64,000 nucleotides of DNA from Thioalkalivibrio sp. ALE31. Its GTDB lineage: Bacteria; Pseudomonadota; Gammaproteobacteria; Ectothiorhodospirales; Ectothiorhodospiraceae. Below are positions 50,391 through 58,296 of the stretch, piece by piece. The stretch spans positions 86,038 to 150,037 of the forward strand of contig NZ_KB905021.1 of the NCBI RefSeq assembly GCF_000377405.1, in the 5' to 3' direction. Below the pieces are notes generated by a model. It did no database searches and was not told the DNA's origin. It saw only the letters and a program-made list of their open reading frames with translations. Each line of letters begins with the position of its first letter. The stretch's first letter is position 1. A program made the position numbers and the translations under genes.

Positions 50391-51674
50391 ATGCGTCCTG
50401 TGTCGATGAGCGTTCTGCCACGTCTTGGCCTGCTGCTGTGCCTGATTCTAGCTGCGCCGGTGCTGGCCGACGCCGCGGAGCCGCGTTCGATGACCGTGAC
50501 GGATCCCGCCGGCGTGGAGCTGGACGTGACCGTCTACCCGGCCGAGGGTGAGCGCCTCTACCTCTGGCTGCTGCCGCAGGCGGGCGCGCACGCCAACCAT
50601 GCCGAGTTCGGCCGCGAGCTGGCGGCCATGGGCATCGAGGTCTGGCAGGTGGACCTGCTGGATGCCCATTTCCTCCCCCGCACCAACGAGAGCATGCGCA
50701 GCCTGGATGGAGTCAGCGTGGCCGCGTTGCTGCGCGCCGCGCATGAAGAGACGGGCAAGGAGGTCATGCTGGTGGCCTCCGGTCGCCCGGCCATCACCGC
50801 GCTGCGCGGCCTGCGCCAGTGGCAGAAAGACGGGCCCGAGGCGGCCTACGTGCTGGGTGCGGCCCTGGCCTTCCCCAACCTGATGGTGGACACGCCAGTC
50901 GCCGGGGCGCCCGCGGAGTTTGTGGATGTCGTGCGGGCCACCAGCCTTCCGGTGTTTCTGCTGCAGCCGACCCAGGGCGTCTACCGCTGGCACCTGGACG
51001 AGATCCTGACCGACCTGCGCCGGGGTGGCAGCGCGGTATTCGTGCAGATGATCCCGGGGGTGCGCGACTTCTACTACCTGCGCCGTTCCGACCCCGAACC
51101 GGAGGAAGTGGCCATGGCGGCCCGTCTGCCCGCGCAGTTGCTGCAGGCGGGCCGGTTGCTGGCCAGCGTCCCGCGCCCGCTGGCGGCGGCGCCGATGCCG
51201 GAACTCGCGCACGAGGTCGAGGCCGGTCGGGGGCTGGTAGCGCGCGATCACCCACCGCCGGTCGCGGACTTCACCCTGACCGATCACCTTGGCGATGAGC
51301 AGTCGCTGTCCGACTACGCGGACCAGGTGGTCCTGCTGAACTTCTGGGCCAGCTGGTGCCCGCCCTGTGTCCACGAGATCCCGTCGATGAACCGCATGGC
51401 CGAGACCCTGGGCAAGGGTTTCGCCATCGTCTCGGTTAACTATCAGGAGAGCGCCGAGCACATCTCCGCCTTCATGGACGAGGTGCAGGTGGATTTCCCG
51501 GTGCTGATGGATTTCGACGGCCGGGTTGCCGCCGACTGGCGTGTATTCGCCTTCCCCAGCTCCTTCATCCTTGGCCGCGACGGCCGCGTGCGCTATTCCG
51601 TCAACAGCGCCATCGAATGGGACGACCCCGACGTCATCAACCGCGTCCGTACCCTCATGACCGAGCCCGAATAG
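50391..51674 (+). CDS. Exported TlpA-type thioredoxin fused to a degenerate alpha/beta-hydrolase-like domain (copy 1)
   Basis: A 427-residue protein with a signal peptide (hydrophobic core about 10-26). Residues about 35-265 resemble an alpha/beta-hydrolase-like domain whose nucleophile-elbow position reads MLVASGRPAI, so a standard GxSxG is missing. Residues about 290-427 are a TlpA/ResA-like thioredoxin domain with the redox pair Cys323-Cys326 in FWASWCPPC. A periplasmic thiol-disulfide role is expected. A paralogue with the same architecture lies at 52467-53777. A TATAGT -10-like hexamer is at 50364-50369. An alternative ATG is at 50406. Confidence 0.8.
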   Translation: MRPVSMSVLPRLGLLLCLILAAPVLADAAEPRSMTVTDPAGVELDVTVYPAEGERLYLWLLPQAGAHANHAEFGRELAAMGIEVWQVDLLDAHFLPRTNESMRSLDGVSVAALLRAAHEETGKEVMLVASGRPAITALRGLRQWQKDGPEAAYVLGAALAFPNLMVDTPVAGAPAEFVDVVRATSLPVFLLQPTQGVYRWHLDEILTDLRRGGSAVFVQMIPGVRDFYYLRRSDPEPEEVAMAARLPAQLLQAGRLLASVPRPLAAAPMPELAHEVEAGRGLVARDHPPPVADFTLTDHLGDEQSLSDYADQVVLLNFWASWCPPCVHEIPSMNRMAETLGKGFAIVSVNYQESAEHISAFMDEVQVDFPVLMDFDGRVAADWRVFAFPSSFILGRDGRVRYSVNSAIEWDDPDVINRVRTLMTEPE

Positions 51675-51693
51675 CCGGCCGGACGGTCGTGCG

Positions 51694-52368
51694 TTATTCG
51701 TCGGTGGAGCCTTCCACCGTGGTCAGGCCGAAGGCGTGCCACATTTGCATGCCGCCGCGGTACCACTTGATGCGTTCGGCCGGGTAGCCGAGGTTGGTCA
51801 GCGTGCGGATGTTGGTGGGGGACTGCCCGCACCAAGGGCCGTTGCAGAACAGCACCAGGGTCTTCGCGTGGCTGAAGTCGTAGAAGTCCCCGTCGAAGAC
51901 CACGTCGAACCGGTCGCTCAGCACATTGCGTACGTCGTCCGGGTCGGCCCCGGAGGCGAAGTGCAGGCGATCCCAGGGGATGTTGATGGCACCGGGGATG
52001 GTGCCGCGGCGATATTCGCGTGGGGTGCGTGAATCGATGATCAGCAGGTCGTCGCGCTCGGTGGTCTGGCGCAGGTAATCGATGAACTCCAGTTCACCCA
52101 GCGTCTCGACCCCTCGACCCAGGCTCATCGGCTGGATGCAGAAGGGCGGACAGGGGCGCGCAATCTGCGCATAGTCGAGATCGATGGTCGCGAAGGTGTC
52201 CTGGTCGCGGGTCACCGTCACGCGCTCGTCGCCGTGGCGCACCTCGAACTCGGCCATGTCGGCGGTGATGCCCACCTCCACCTCCGCGAAGGTGGGTGAG
52301 GCCACCAGCAGTGCCAGGCTCGCGAGCAGGCCGCATACACGGGGCGATGCGGGTTGGGGCTTTTCCAT
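51694..52368 (-). CDS. Exported rhodanese-domain protein
   Basis: A 224-residue protein with a signal peptide (MEKPQPASPRVCGLLASLAL, cut after SPTFA). A CPPFC motif lies at residues 73-77. A single rhodanese domain covers about 85-220, with DSRTPREYRRGTIPGA and the active-site Cys175 in LFCNGPWCGQS. The second Cys in that loop (Cys180) is unusual for a plain sulfurtransferase and could allow disulfide chemistry. The ATG at 52368 has AGGAG 7 nt upstream on the minus strand. It converges on TlpA-fusion copy 1 and lies downstream of copy 2 on the same strand. Confidence 0.85.
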   Translation of the reverse strand: MEKPQPASPRVCGLLASLALLVASPTFAEVEVGITADMAEFEVRHGDERVTVTRDQDTFATIDLDYAQIARPCPPFCIQPMSLGRGVETLGELEFIDYLRQTTERDDLLIIDSRTPREYRRGTIPGAINIPWDRLHFASGADPDDVRNVLSDRFDVVFDGDFYDFSHAKTLVLFCNGPWCGQSPTNIRTLTNLGYPAERIKWYRGGMQMWHAFGLTTVEGSTDE

Positions 52369-52466
52369 CGGATTCTCCTCGGCATCCGCCATTCCTCAAG
52401 CGTAGTCCCGAATATTGCCGAGCACGCGCAAGGGCCCACGTGTGGCGGGTATTTCGGGCGGCGGCG

Positions 52467-53777
52467 TTACCCTTGCGCCTGTTCGTCGAGGAGTTCGCGG
52501 ATCTGGTCGATGACGCCGGGTTCGGTCCATTCGATCGCGCCGAACAGGTAGTAGCGCAGCTGGCCCTCGCGGTCGATGACGTAGCTGGTGGGGTAGGCCA
52601 TCGCGCGCCAGTCATTCAGGGAGGCCTGGTCCGGGTCGAGGAGGATGGTGAAGTCCGTTTGCACTTCGTCCTCGATGAAGCGGCGGATGGTGGCCTCGTC
52701 CTCGCCTAGATTCACCGCGAGGATGCGAAAGCCTTCCGCGCGCAGTTCATCCTCCAGCAACTGCATGGATGGCATCTCGTGCACGCAGGGCGGGCACCAG
52801 CTTGCCCAGAAGTTCACCAGCACGACCTCGCCGCGATAGTCCTCCAGACGACGGTTGTCGCCGGCAAGGTCGGGCCGTTCCAGCGGCGGGGCGGCCACGG
52901 GCTCGTCCAGGGTATTCAGTTGCGCGTCGCCGCCGGTGGGGGTGCGCACGGCCAGGTCGGTGTCCGCATCGGCCACGGCCGGCGTCCGCTGGCGGGGCAG
53001 GCGCGACAGCATCTCCATGCCGAAGGCGATCTCGCGATGGAAGTGCTCGCTCGCCAGTTGCTCGCCGGCCGTGGCATCCGGGCGGAAGAAGAACCGGTCG
53101 CGGATGCCGGGAAGCAGGCGGGCCCCCACGGCACTACCGCCCTCCGTGAGACCCGCGCGGATGCGGCCGAGTTGCTGGCGCTGTGGGGATTGCGCCGGTT
53201 GCAGGATGTACACGGGGAGGTTGGTCAGCCCGACGATGGCCTGCAGCTCGGCACCTTCGGTGTCCACGCCGGTGTGCAGGTAGGGGCTGGCCATCAGCAG
53301 GCCGGCCATGTGGTCCGCATCCGGGTGGGCGAGCTGCCACTGGTAAAGCCCGGTGAGCAGCCAGGGCAGGGCGCGGTCGTGGCCGAACGCGAAGACGGCG
53401 CGACCGGTATCGGCGTGAGCCGACTCGATCAGGTCCGCGACCGTCGTGGTGGGCATGTCATCGAAGCTGGAGGCCGCCTCCGGCAGGAAGTGGCCGCTGA
53501 AGGGGTCAACCAGCCAGACCTCGATGCCGATGGCCTGCAGGGCCAGGGCCTGGGTGCGGTGGCCGTCGCGCAACCCGTGCTCGGACGGGAACCACAGCAG
53601 CACGGCGTCGCCGTCGGCGCGATAGCGCTCCACCGGGACCTCGGCGCCGCCGGCCTCGATGATGGCGGCTGCGTTCGCAGCGCCGGTTGGATCCCCGGCA
53701 TCCTGGGCCAGGGCGATAAGCGGCGTCCCCAGAAGCGCTACCAGAGTGAGCAGAACAACGGCGAGAGAACGGGTCAT
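52467..53777 (-). CDS. Exported TlpA-type thioredoxin fused to a degenerate alpha/beta-hydrolase-like domain (copy 2)
   Basis: A 436-residue paralogue of the protein at 50391-51674, with the same layout. It has a signal peptide (MTRSLAVVLLTLVALLGTPL), an alpha/beta-hydrolase-like region (about 50-265) with the elbow reading FAFGHDRALP and no Ser nucleophile, and a linker. The TlpA domain has Cys328-Cys331 in the identical FWASWCPPCVHEMPSM. The ATG at 53777 is chosen because upstream in-frame sequence would put about 37 residues before the signal peptide. The rhodanese gene follows 98 bp downstream on the same strand. Confidence 0.8.
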   Translation of the reverse strand: MTRSLAVVLLTLVALLGTPLIALAQDAGDPTGAANAAAIIEAGGAEVPVERYRADGDAVLLWFPSEHGLRDGHRTQALALQAIGIEVWLVDPFSGHFLPEAASSFDDMPTTTVADLIESAHADTGRAVFAFGHDRALPWLLTGLYQWQLAHPDADHMAGLLMASPYLHTGVDTEGAELQAIVGLTNLPVYILQPAQSPQRQQLGRIRAGLTEGGSAVGARLLPGIRDRFFFRPDATAGEQLASEHFHREIAFGMEMLSRLPRQRTPAVADADTDLAVRTPTGGDAQLNTLDEPVAAPPLERPDLAGDNRRLEDYRGEVVLVNFWASWCPPCVHEMPSMQLLEDELRAEGFRILAVNLGEDEATIRRFIEDEVQTDFTILLDPDQASLNDWRAMAYPTSYVIDREGQLRYYLFGAIEWTEPGVIDQIRELLDEQAQG

Positions 53778-53888
53778 GCAGGCCTTTCCGGAGGGTGTTC
53801 GGGGAGAGACGCACGAGGGCTCGATATTGATCCGCCGGTGCTGAATGCAGTCCGGTCGTCCCGTGGACATCCTTGTGAGATTCCACAC

Positions 53889-55442
53889 CTAGAGCGACAC
53901 CGGGACCCGGCGATACGGCTCGGGGGGCGGCGGTCTGTGGTCGCCGCTTTCGGGGAAGCGCTGGATCAGCTTGTCGTAGTAGCTGCGGATGTTCTGCACG
54001 TAGACGACCGGCTCCCAGCCACGGGCGTAGCCATAGCGGGTGCGCTCGTACCATTCGGGGTCGGCCAGGCGCGGGAGCCACTGCATCACGTCCAGCCAGC
54101 GATCCGGATCGTCGCCATGCGCATCCGCCAGGCGACGGGCGTCGTGCAGGTGACCGAGGCCGACGTTGTAGGCCGCCAGGGTCATCCAGGTGCGGTCCGG
54201 TTCCGGGATTCGCTCCGGGAGTCGTTCGCGCAGATCCAGCAGGTATCGCGTGCCACCGTCCACGCTCGATGCGGGATCGGTGCGGTCGTCGATGCCGAGA
54301 CCCGCAGCGGTGTTCTGGGTCAGCATCATCAGCCCGCGCACGCCGGTGGGCGACACGGCGTTGGCATTCCAGTGTGACTCCTGATAGGCCACCGCCGCGA
54401 TGAAGCGCCAATCCAGGCCGTATTGCTCGCCGGCGCTCTCGAACAGGTCGCGAAAGCGATCCAGGCGGTCCTCCACTCGGCGGGCGAAGGTCAGGGCGTC
54501 CACCAGGTCGTGGGTCTCCAGGTGGCCCAGGTAACGGTCGGTCATCAGCTCCAGTTCGCGGCTCTCGCGCAGGCGCTCGATATAGCGTTCCGCCGCTTCG
54601 ATCAGGCTGTGGTCGAACCCGGACGGGAACAGCCAGGTGACGGTCGCACCGCGCTCGAACTCGTACGCGGTGCGCAGCTCCGGATGCAGGCGCCGCAGCC
54701 GCCCGAACTCCAGCGAGTTCATCAGGGCATAGTCGATCTCGCCTGCGGCCAGGGCCTGGCGCAGCGCCTCGGCGGTGCCCAGCGGTACCAGGTCGATCGC
54801 TGGGTCAGGTGGCTCGTCGCTCAGCGTTTCCAAGGGGTTCTCTTCCGGATCGGCGGATTCGGGGCCCTCCGCCAGGGTCGAGCTCCGTTGTCTTGAGGCC
54901 TCGACTTGGGCCAGGTGGTCCCGCAGGCGTTCCGGCAAGGGGGATTGCGCGGTGAACCCCAGACGGGTTCCGGCAGGCAGATCGTCGAGGGCGGACAGGG
55001 CCGCGTTCGCTTCGTTGCCGCGCCAGAAGGCGAGGAGCTGCTGGATCGCGAGGATCTCCGGGCCCGGTTTGACCGCGGGATCGCCGGGATCGACCAGCAA
55101 GCCGGCGGCAAGATCCACGCGCTGTTCGCGCAGACGCTGGTGGGCCTCGGCCGCTGTGTCCACGCGGGTGACCCGGATGCGCGTGCCCAGCTCCCGCGCA
55201 AAGCCGTGCAGCAGGTCGAGGTCCAGTTGGTCGTGGCCGTTGGCCATGGTCAGTTCCGAACGGCCAAGTGGAGTGTCCACCAGAACGACCTGCAACTCCT
55301 CGCGAAAGGTGAGCTGCTCCAGTGCAGAGGGTGGCTGGAACCAGACCCGCAGACCAATCATCACCAGCAGCACGATGAAGATGCCGAGCTCGATCTGACG
55401 CCAGGTCGTGCTTGGAGGTCGGAGCTGAAGGTGCGGGGCCAT
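53889..55442 (-). CDS. mltF: Membrane-bound lytic murein transglycosylase MltF
   Basis: A 517-residue peptidoglycan lytic transglycosylase of the MltF type. An N-terminal hydrophobic segment (about 17-36) anchors it. A periplasmic solute-binding-like domain (about 45-330) has an acidic linker rich in Glu/Pro/Asp near 195-215. The SLT domain (about 345-490) has the catalytic Glu in VAYQESHWNANAVSPTG and the conserved GLMMLTQNTAAGLGI and AAYNVGLGHLHDAR segments. A TTG at 55460 is an alternative start. The usual neighbour purL is not seen here. Confidence 0.9.
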   Translation of the reverse strand: MAPHLQLRPPSTTWRQIELGIFIVLLVMIGLRVWFQPPSALEQLTFREELQVVLVDTPLGRSELTMANGHDQLDLDLLHGFARELGTRIRVTRVDTAAEAHQRLREQRVDLAAGLLVDPGDPAVKPGPEILAIQQLLAFWRGNEANAALSALDDLPAGTRLGFTAQSPLPERLRDHLAQVEASRQRSSTLAEGPESADPEENPLETLSDEPPDPAIDLVPLGTAEALRQALAAGEIDYALMNSLEFGRLRRLHPELRTAYEFERGATVTWLFPSGFDHSLIEAAERYIERLRESRELELMTDRYLGHLETHDLVDALTFARRVEDRLDRFRDLFESAGEQYGLDWRFIAAVAYQESHWNANAVSPTGVRGLMMLTQNTAAGLGIDDRTDPASSVDGGTRYLLDLRERLPERIPEPDRTWMTLAAYNVGLGHLHDARRLADAHGDDPDRWLDVMQWLPRLADPEWYERTRYGYARGWEPVVYVQNIRSYYDKLIQRFPESGDHRPPPPEPYRRVPVSL

Positions 55443-55529
55443 GGACTGGATGATACCCAATCAAGCGGCGTGGCCGCGCGGGGCGCGGCGGTGCCGGGTC
55501 CGGGCGCTGGTCCTGGCCGGAATGTTTCC

Positions 55530-56390
55530 CTATCGCCAGTTCAGGACCAGCCCCTGAGCGCGCAGGATCTGCAGCGCGGGGTCGACACAGGTGTCGATGA
55601 AGGCGGCCCGGCGCGGATTGTCGCGTGCCAGTCGGCGGTAGTCCGGACCCGCGGGCAGGCCCGCGAGCTGGTAGATATCCGCCGTGGGGTAGTAGAAGGC
55701 GTGCACGAACTGACGGAATACCCGGCGCATCAGCGGCCGGTAGGTGGCCTTCTGCCAGGCGGGCAGGGAGTCCAGGTAGCTTTCCAGCGTGTCGCGGGCA
55801 TGCGCCATGTGGCGGGCCTCGTCGATCATGTGGGTGGTGACGACGTCATGCACCGTGGGGCTTATCTGGTCGCGGCGCTGGTGGATCAGCCGGTTCATCC
55901 GGTCCGGCACCTCCTCGCCGATCATCACCGCGATCCAGAAGATCGAGGACTCGAACGGGGCGAAGCGTCCGACCAGGGTGGCGAGACGTGGCTTCGGGAA
56001 GCGCTTCTCCGGCAGCTCCAGGCCGCTGCGCCGCATGAACTCGATGAACATCAGGCTGTGCCCGGCCTCTTCGCGCAGCTCGTGCAGGCGGTAGTTCAGC
56101 CGGTCCAGCCGGCCGGTCGAGTGCATGGAGATGCGCGAGATGCGCTCCATGAACAGGCCCTCCAGCCACAGTGCCCCGCTGATGAAGTAGAGGAACTCGT
56201 ACTGCGACAGGCGGCGTTTCTGCTCGGCGGACAACGCCGAGTATTCCGGCGTACCGAATAGCGAGACGGCCTCTTCCGGGATCCAGAAGTCCTCCGGCGA
56301 CAGCGCATCCCAGCGAATCCGCGTGAGCGGATCCTGGTATGGCGAACTGTTGCGGCTCAAGTGATCGAGCAGCTCCTGGGAGGAATTCAT
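55530..56390 (-). CDS. AurF-like diiron oxygenase
   Basis: A 286-residue helical protein of the AurF-type non-haem diiron family. Two ligand motifs are clear: RLHELREEAGHSLMF (E-E-x-x-H) and VVTTHMIDEARHMAHA (D-E-x-x-H), with further Glu residues in EFLYFISGALWLEG and MIGEEVPDR. Characterised members oxidise aryl amines to nitro compounds, but most are of unknown substrate and a ferritin-like role cannot be excluded. The start at 56390 is tentative; an in-frame ATG at 56411 is an alternative and neither has a strong ribosome binding site. Confidence 0.75.
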   Translation of the reverse strand: MNSSQELLDHLSRNSSPYQDPLTRIRWDALSPEDFWIPEEAVSLFGTPEYSALSAEQKRRLSQYEFLYFISGALWLEGLFMERISRISMHSTGRLDRLNYRLHELREEAGHSLMFIEFMRRSGLELPEKRFPKPRLATLVGRFAPFESSIFWIAVMIGEEVPDRMNRLIHQRRDQISPTVHDVVTTHMIDEARHMAHARDTLESYLDSLPAWQKATYRPLMRRVFRQFVHAFYYPTADIYQLAGLPAGPDYRRLARDNPRRAAFIDTCVDPALQILRAQGLVLNWR

Positions 56391-56493
56391 CGTTGGCGTG
56401 CCGGGGCCCATGCGGATGACGCCGGGAATCATACCGGCTCTGCCCGTCCGGACCAACGCCAACCCGTTGCAATCTGCGGTTGCTCCCCCATGA

Positions 56494-56781
56494 TTAAGGA
56501 GACGCTGATTGAATCGCACGTCCGCGTTGGCGCCCCCTGTTTTCCGAGACAAGGCGCGTCGTGCAGCGGGTAGTGGTTCTACCCGCAAGCGGCGCAACGC
56601 AGGATCGGGGAACAGGGGGCACCAACCCCACAAGCCATTGAAAGCAGGGGCTCGGCCGCTTTTGCGCGCGCACAGCGTTGCGGCTCCCTTATGCAGAACG
56701 ACTACACGGCACTCACCGCGCCTTGTTCGCACGCAAAAGCGACTCGAGCGCGGACGTGCGATTCAATCAGCGTCTCCTTAA
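56494..56781. mobile_element. 288-bp MITE-like element with 33-bp perfect terminal inverted repeats
   Basis: Positions 56494-56526 and 56749-56781 are perfect 33-bp inverted repeats enclosing 222 bp with no coding capacity for a transposase. The outermost TTAA at each end is palindromic and could be either part of the repeat or a 4-bp TTAA target duplication. Inside is a 7-bp hairpin (GCGGGTA around 56568-56588) and further short complementary segments. The element fills most of the gap between the AurF-like gene and the DUF1820 gene; its right end is 4 bp before the DUF1820 ATG. The parent transposon is not identified. Confidence 0.85.
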
Positions 56782-56785
56782 GATC

Positions 56786-57115
56786 ATGGACAAGAACATA
56801 CGTTACCGGATCAGCTTTCTGAACAATGGCAAAACCTACGAATTGTTCGCCCGTGATGTTTATCAGGATGAACTGTACGGGTTCGTGACCATCGAGGGTC
56901 TGCTGTTCGGGGAGCGCTCGCAGGTCGTGGTGGATCCCTCGGAGGAACGCCTGCGTACCGAGTTCGAGGGAGTGGAGCGCTTCCACGTGCCGATGCATGC
57001 CCTGATTCGCATCGACGAGGTCACCGCCGTGGGGACGCCGCGCATCCACGACGCGGGCGCGGTGGGTGGAAACGTGCATGCCTTCCCGGGGTTGCCAGGC
57101 AAGGGTGGGTCCTGA
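56786..57115 (+). CDS. DUF1820 family protein
   Basis: A 109-residue small soluble protein of the DUF1820 family. The start MDKNIRYRISFLNNGKTYEL is typical, followed by ARDVYQDELYGFVTIEGLLFG and the FHVPMHALIRIDEV segment. No function is established; members are widespread in gammaproteobacteria. The upstream in-frame frame runs back through the MITE and is not considered coding. The MITE ends 4 bp before the ATG, so the normal ribosome binding site position is occupied by the element's terminal repeat, and no Shine-Dalgarno is visible. Confidence 0.85.
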   Translation: MDKNIRYRISFLNNGKTYELFARDVYQDELYGFVTIEGLLFGERSQVVVDPSEERLRTEFEGVERFHVPMHALIRIDEVTAVGTPRIHDAGAVGGNVHAFPGLPGKGGS

Positions 57116-57208
57116 TCCGCAAGCGTTTTCCACCGGCCCTCCATTGCGCCGCTGCCGCGCCTGGTTTAGGATTCCGCGCTCTGTAGCCGTCCAGCGGTTG
57201 CGGAAAAC

Positions 57209-57299
57209 GGAGAGGTGGCCGAGCGGTCGAAGGCGCACGCCTGGAAAGTGTGTATACGGTAACCCCGTATCGAGGGTTCGAATCCCTCCCTCTCCGCCA
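57209..57299 (+). tRNA. tRNA-Ser (anticodon GGA)
   Basis: A 91-nt class II tRNA with encoded CCA. The acceptor stem 57209-57215 pairs with 57289-57295 and the discriminator is G. The anticodon stem is 57236-57240/57248-57252 around the loop CTGGAAA, with anticodon GGA at 57243-57245, reading UCC and UCU. The long variable arm and the T arm GGTTCGAATCC are clear. Confidence 0.97.
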
Positions 57300-57308
57300 G
57301 ATTCGAGC

Positions 57309-57332
57309 AAAGGGGCCTGCGTGGCCCCTTTT
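57309..57332 (+). terminator. Intrinsic terminator after tRNA-Ser
   Basis: A perfect 9-bp stem (57309-57317 with 57323-57331), loop TGCGT, running into a four-T stretch, 9 bp after the tRNA. Confidence 0.8.
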
Positions 57333-57405
57333 GCATGTTTGGCCCCGGAGAGCGCTGACAAGCGTGTACATTCATCAGTGTTTCCCTAGGACGCTCTCTC
57401 GCCCC

Positions 57406-58038
57406 ATGGAACCCCGATTTCGCGAAACTGACCTCCTGCGTGGCGTGGCGCAGATTGCCCAGCTCCCGGCCGACACGGGCGTCGAGATCGCCTTTGCCGG
57501 GCGCTCCAACGCCGGCAAGTCCAGCGCCCTGAACGCCTTGTGCGGGCGCAAGGCGCTGGCGCGGGTGGGCCGCACCCCCGGGCGCACCCAGGAGATCAAC
57601 CTCTTCCGTCTGCCGCCCGCCGAGCACTGGCGGCTCGTCGACCTGCCGGGCTACGGCTACGCCAAGGTGTCGGCCGGCAAGCGCGCCGAATGGGATCAGC
57701 TTCTGGGTGGCTATCTGCAGACGCGCCAGTGCCTGGTGGGGCTGGTGCTGATCATGGACATCCGCCGGCCGCTGACCGAGCTGGATCGCCAGCTCCTGGA
57801 CTGGGTGCCTCTGGAGCGCTGCCACTTGCACTGCCTGCTGACCAAGGCGGACAAACTCTCGCGCCAGGAGGCCGACCGCCAGTTGCGCAAGGCGCATGGT
57901 GAGCTGGAGGCCATGGGCGTCGAGGCGACGTTGCAGACCTTCTCCTCGCTGAAGAACCAGGGTGTCGATGACCTGCGCGGCCTGCTGGGTGGCTGGCTGG
58001 CCGAGCATGATCCGGAGTCGGCTCCCGCGACCGGCTGA
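57406..58038 (+). CDS. engB: Ribosome biogenesis GTPase EngB (YihA/YsxC)
   Basis: EngB is an essential GTPase for 50S assembly. The 210 residues contain G1 GRSNAGKSS (32-40), the switch region GRTPGRTQEIN, G3 DLPGYGYAK, G4 TKADK and G5 SSLKNQG. The ATG at 57406 gives the family length; the open frame upstream runs through the tRNA and is not coding. It has no strong ribosome binding site. It converges on the SCO1-like gene, with a highly structured intergenic region between them. Confidence 0.95.
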   Translation: MEPRFRETDLLRGVAQIAQLPADTGVEIAFAGRSNAGKSSALNALCGRKALARVGRTPGRTQEINLFRLPPAEHWRLVDLPGYGYAKVSAGKRAEWDQLLGGYLQTRQCLVGLVLIMDIRRPLTELDRQLLDWVPLERCHLHCLLTKADKLSRQEADRQLRKAHGELEAMGVEATLQTFSSLKNQGVDDLRGLLGGWLAEHDPESAPATG

Positions 58039-58082
58039 GGCCCGTCTCTGCCCGACGGTCGAGCGGATACACGAAACGCAGA

Positions 58083-58212
58083 CAAAAAGAAGCCCCGGCC
58101 TTGGGGTGGGACCGGGGCTAATTTCGGCCTCTACAGGGGGGGAGAGAGGCCTATTGCCCGCTCAGGGAGAGAAGCGGGCCGCGCTGGGCTAGAGCGCTCA
58201 GTAAGTGAGAAA
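58083..58212 (-). ncRNA. Candidate small RNA ending in an intrinsic terminator
   Basis: The engB/SCO1 gap holds four consecutive stem-loops: 58181-58185/58193-58197, 58156-58162/58173-58179, 58126-58132/58145-58151 and 58091-58098/58112-58119. Read on the minus strand, the last is followed by TTCTTTTTG, a good intrinsic terminator. About 12 nt upstream of 58212 is a sigma-54-like GG-N10-GC element (minus strand 58237-58224, CGGCAGGAACTTTGCC). Two loops are C/U-rich and share CCCTG. The locus between polA and engB is where E. coli Spot 42 and Pseudomonas ErsA are encoded, also in the polA direction. The terminator also serves the SCO1 operon. The sRNA is inferred, not proven. Confidence 0.4.
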
Positions 58213-58296
58213 GCACTGCGCGGGCAAAGTTCCTGCCGCGTGCCTCTCGATTGCGAATTTTTTCACAGAATCCATCGTTGCCGTCCGGGGTGTGGC

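Noticed and set aside
49741-55442. A defence island
   Set aside because: No restriction, toxin-antitoxin, nuclease-helicase or CRISPR genes are present; the genes are envelope and redox functions. The YajD HNH protein alone does not make a defence locus.
56678-56785. N-terminal extension of the DUF1820 protein through the MITE
   Set aside because: The extra residues are encoded by the terminal repeat and do not resemble DUF1820; the ATG at 56786 is the family start.
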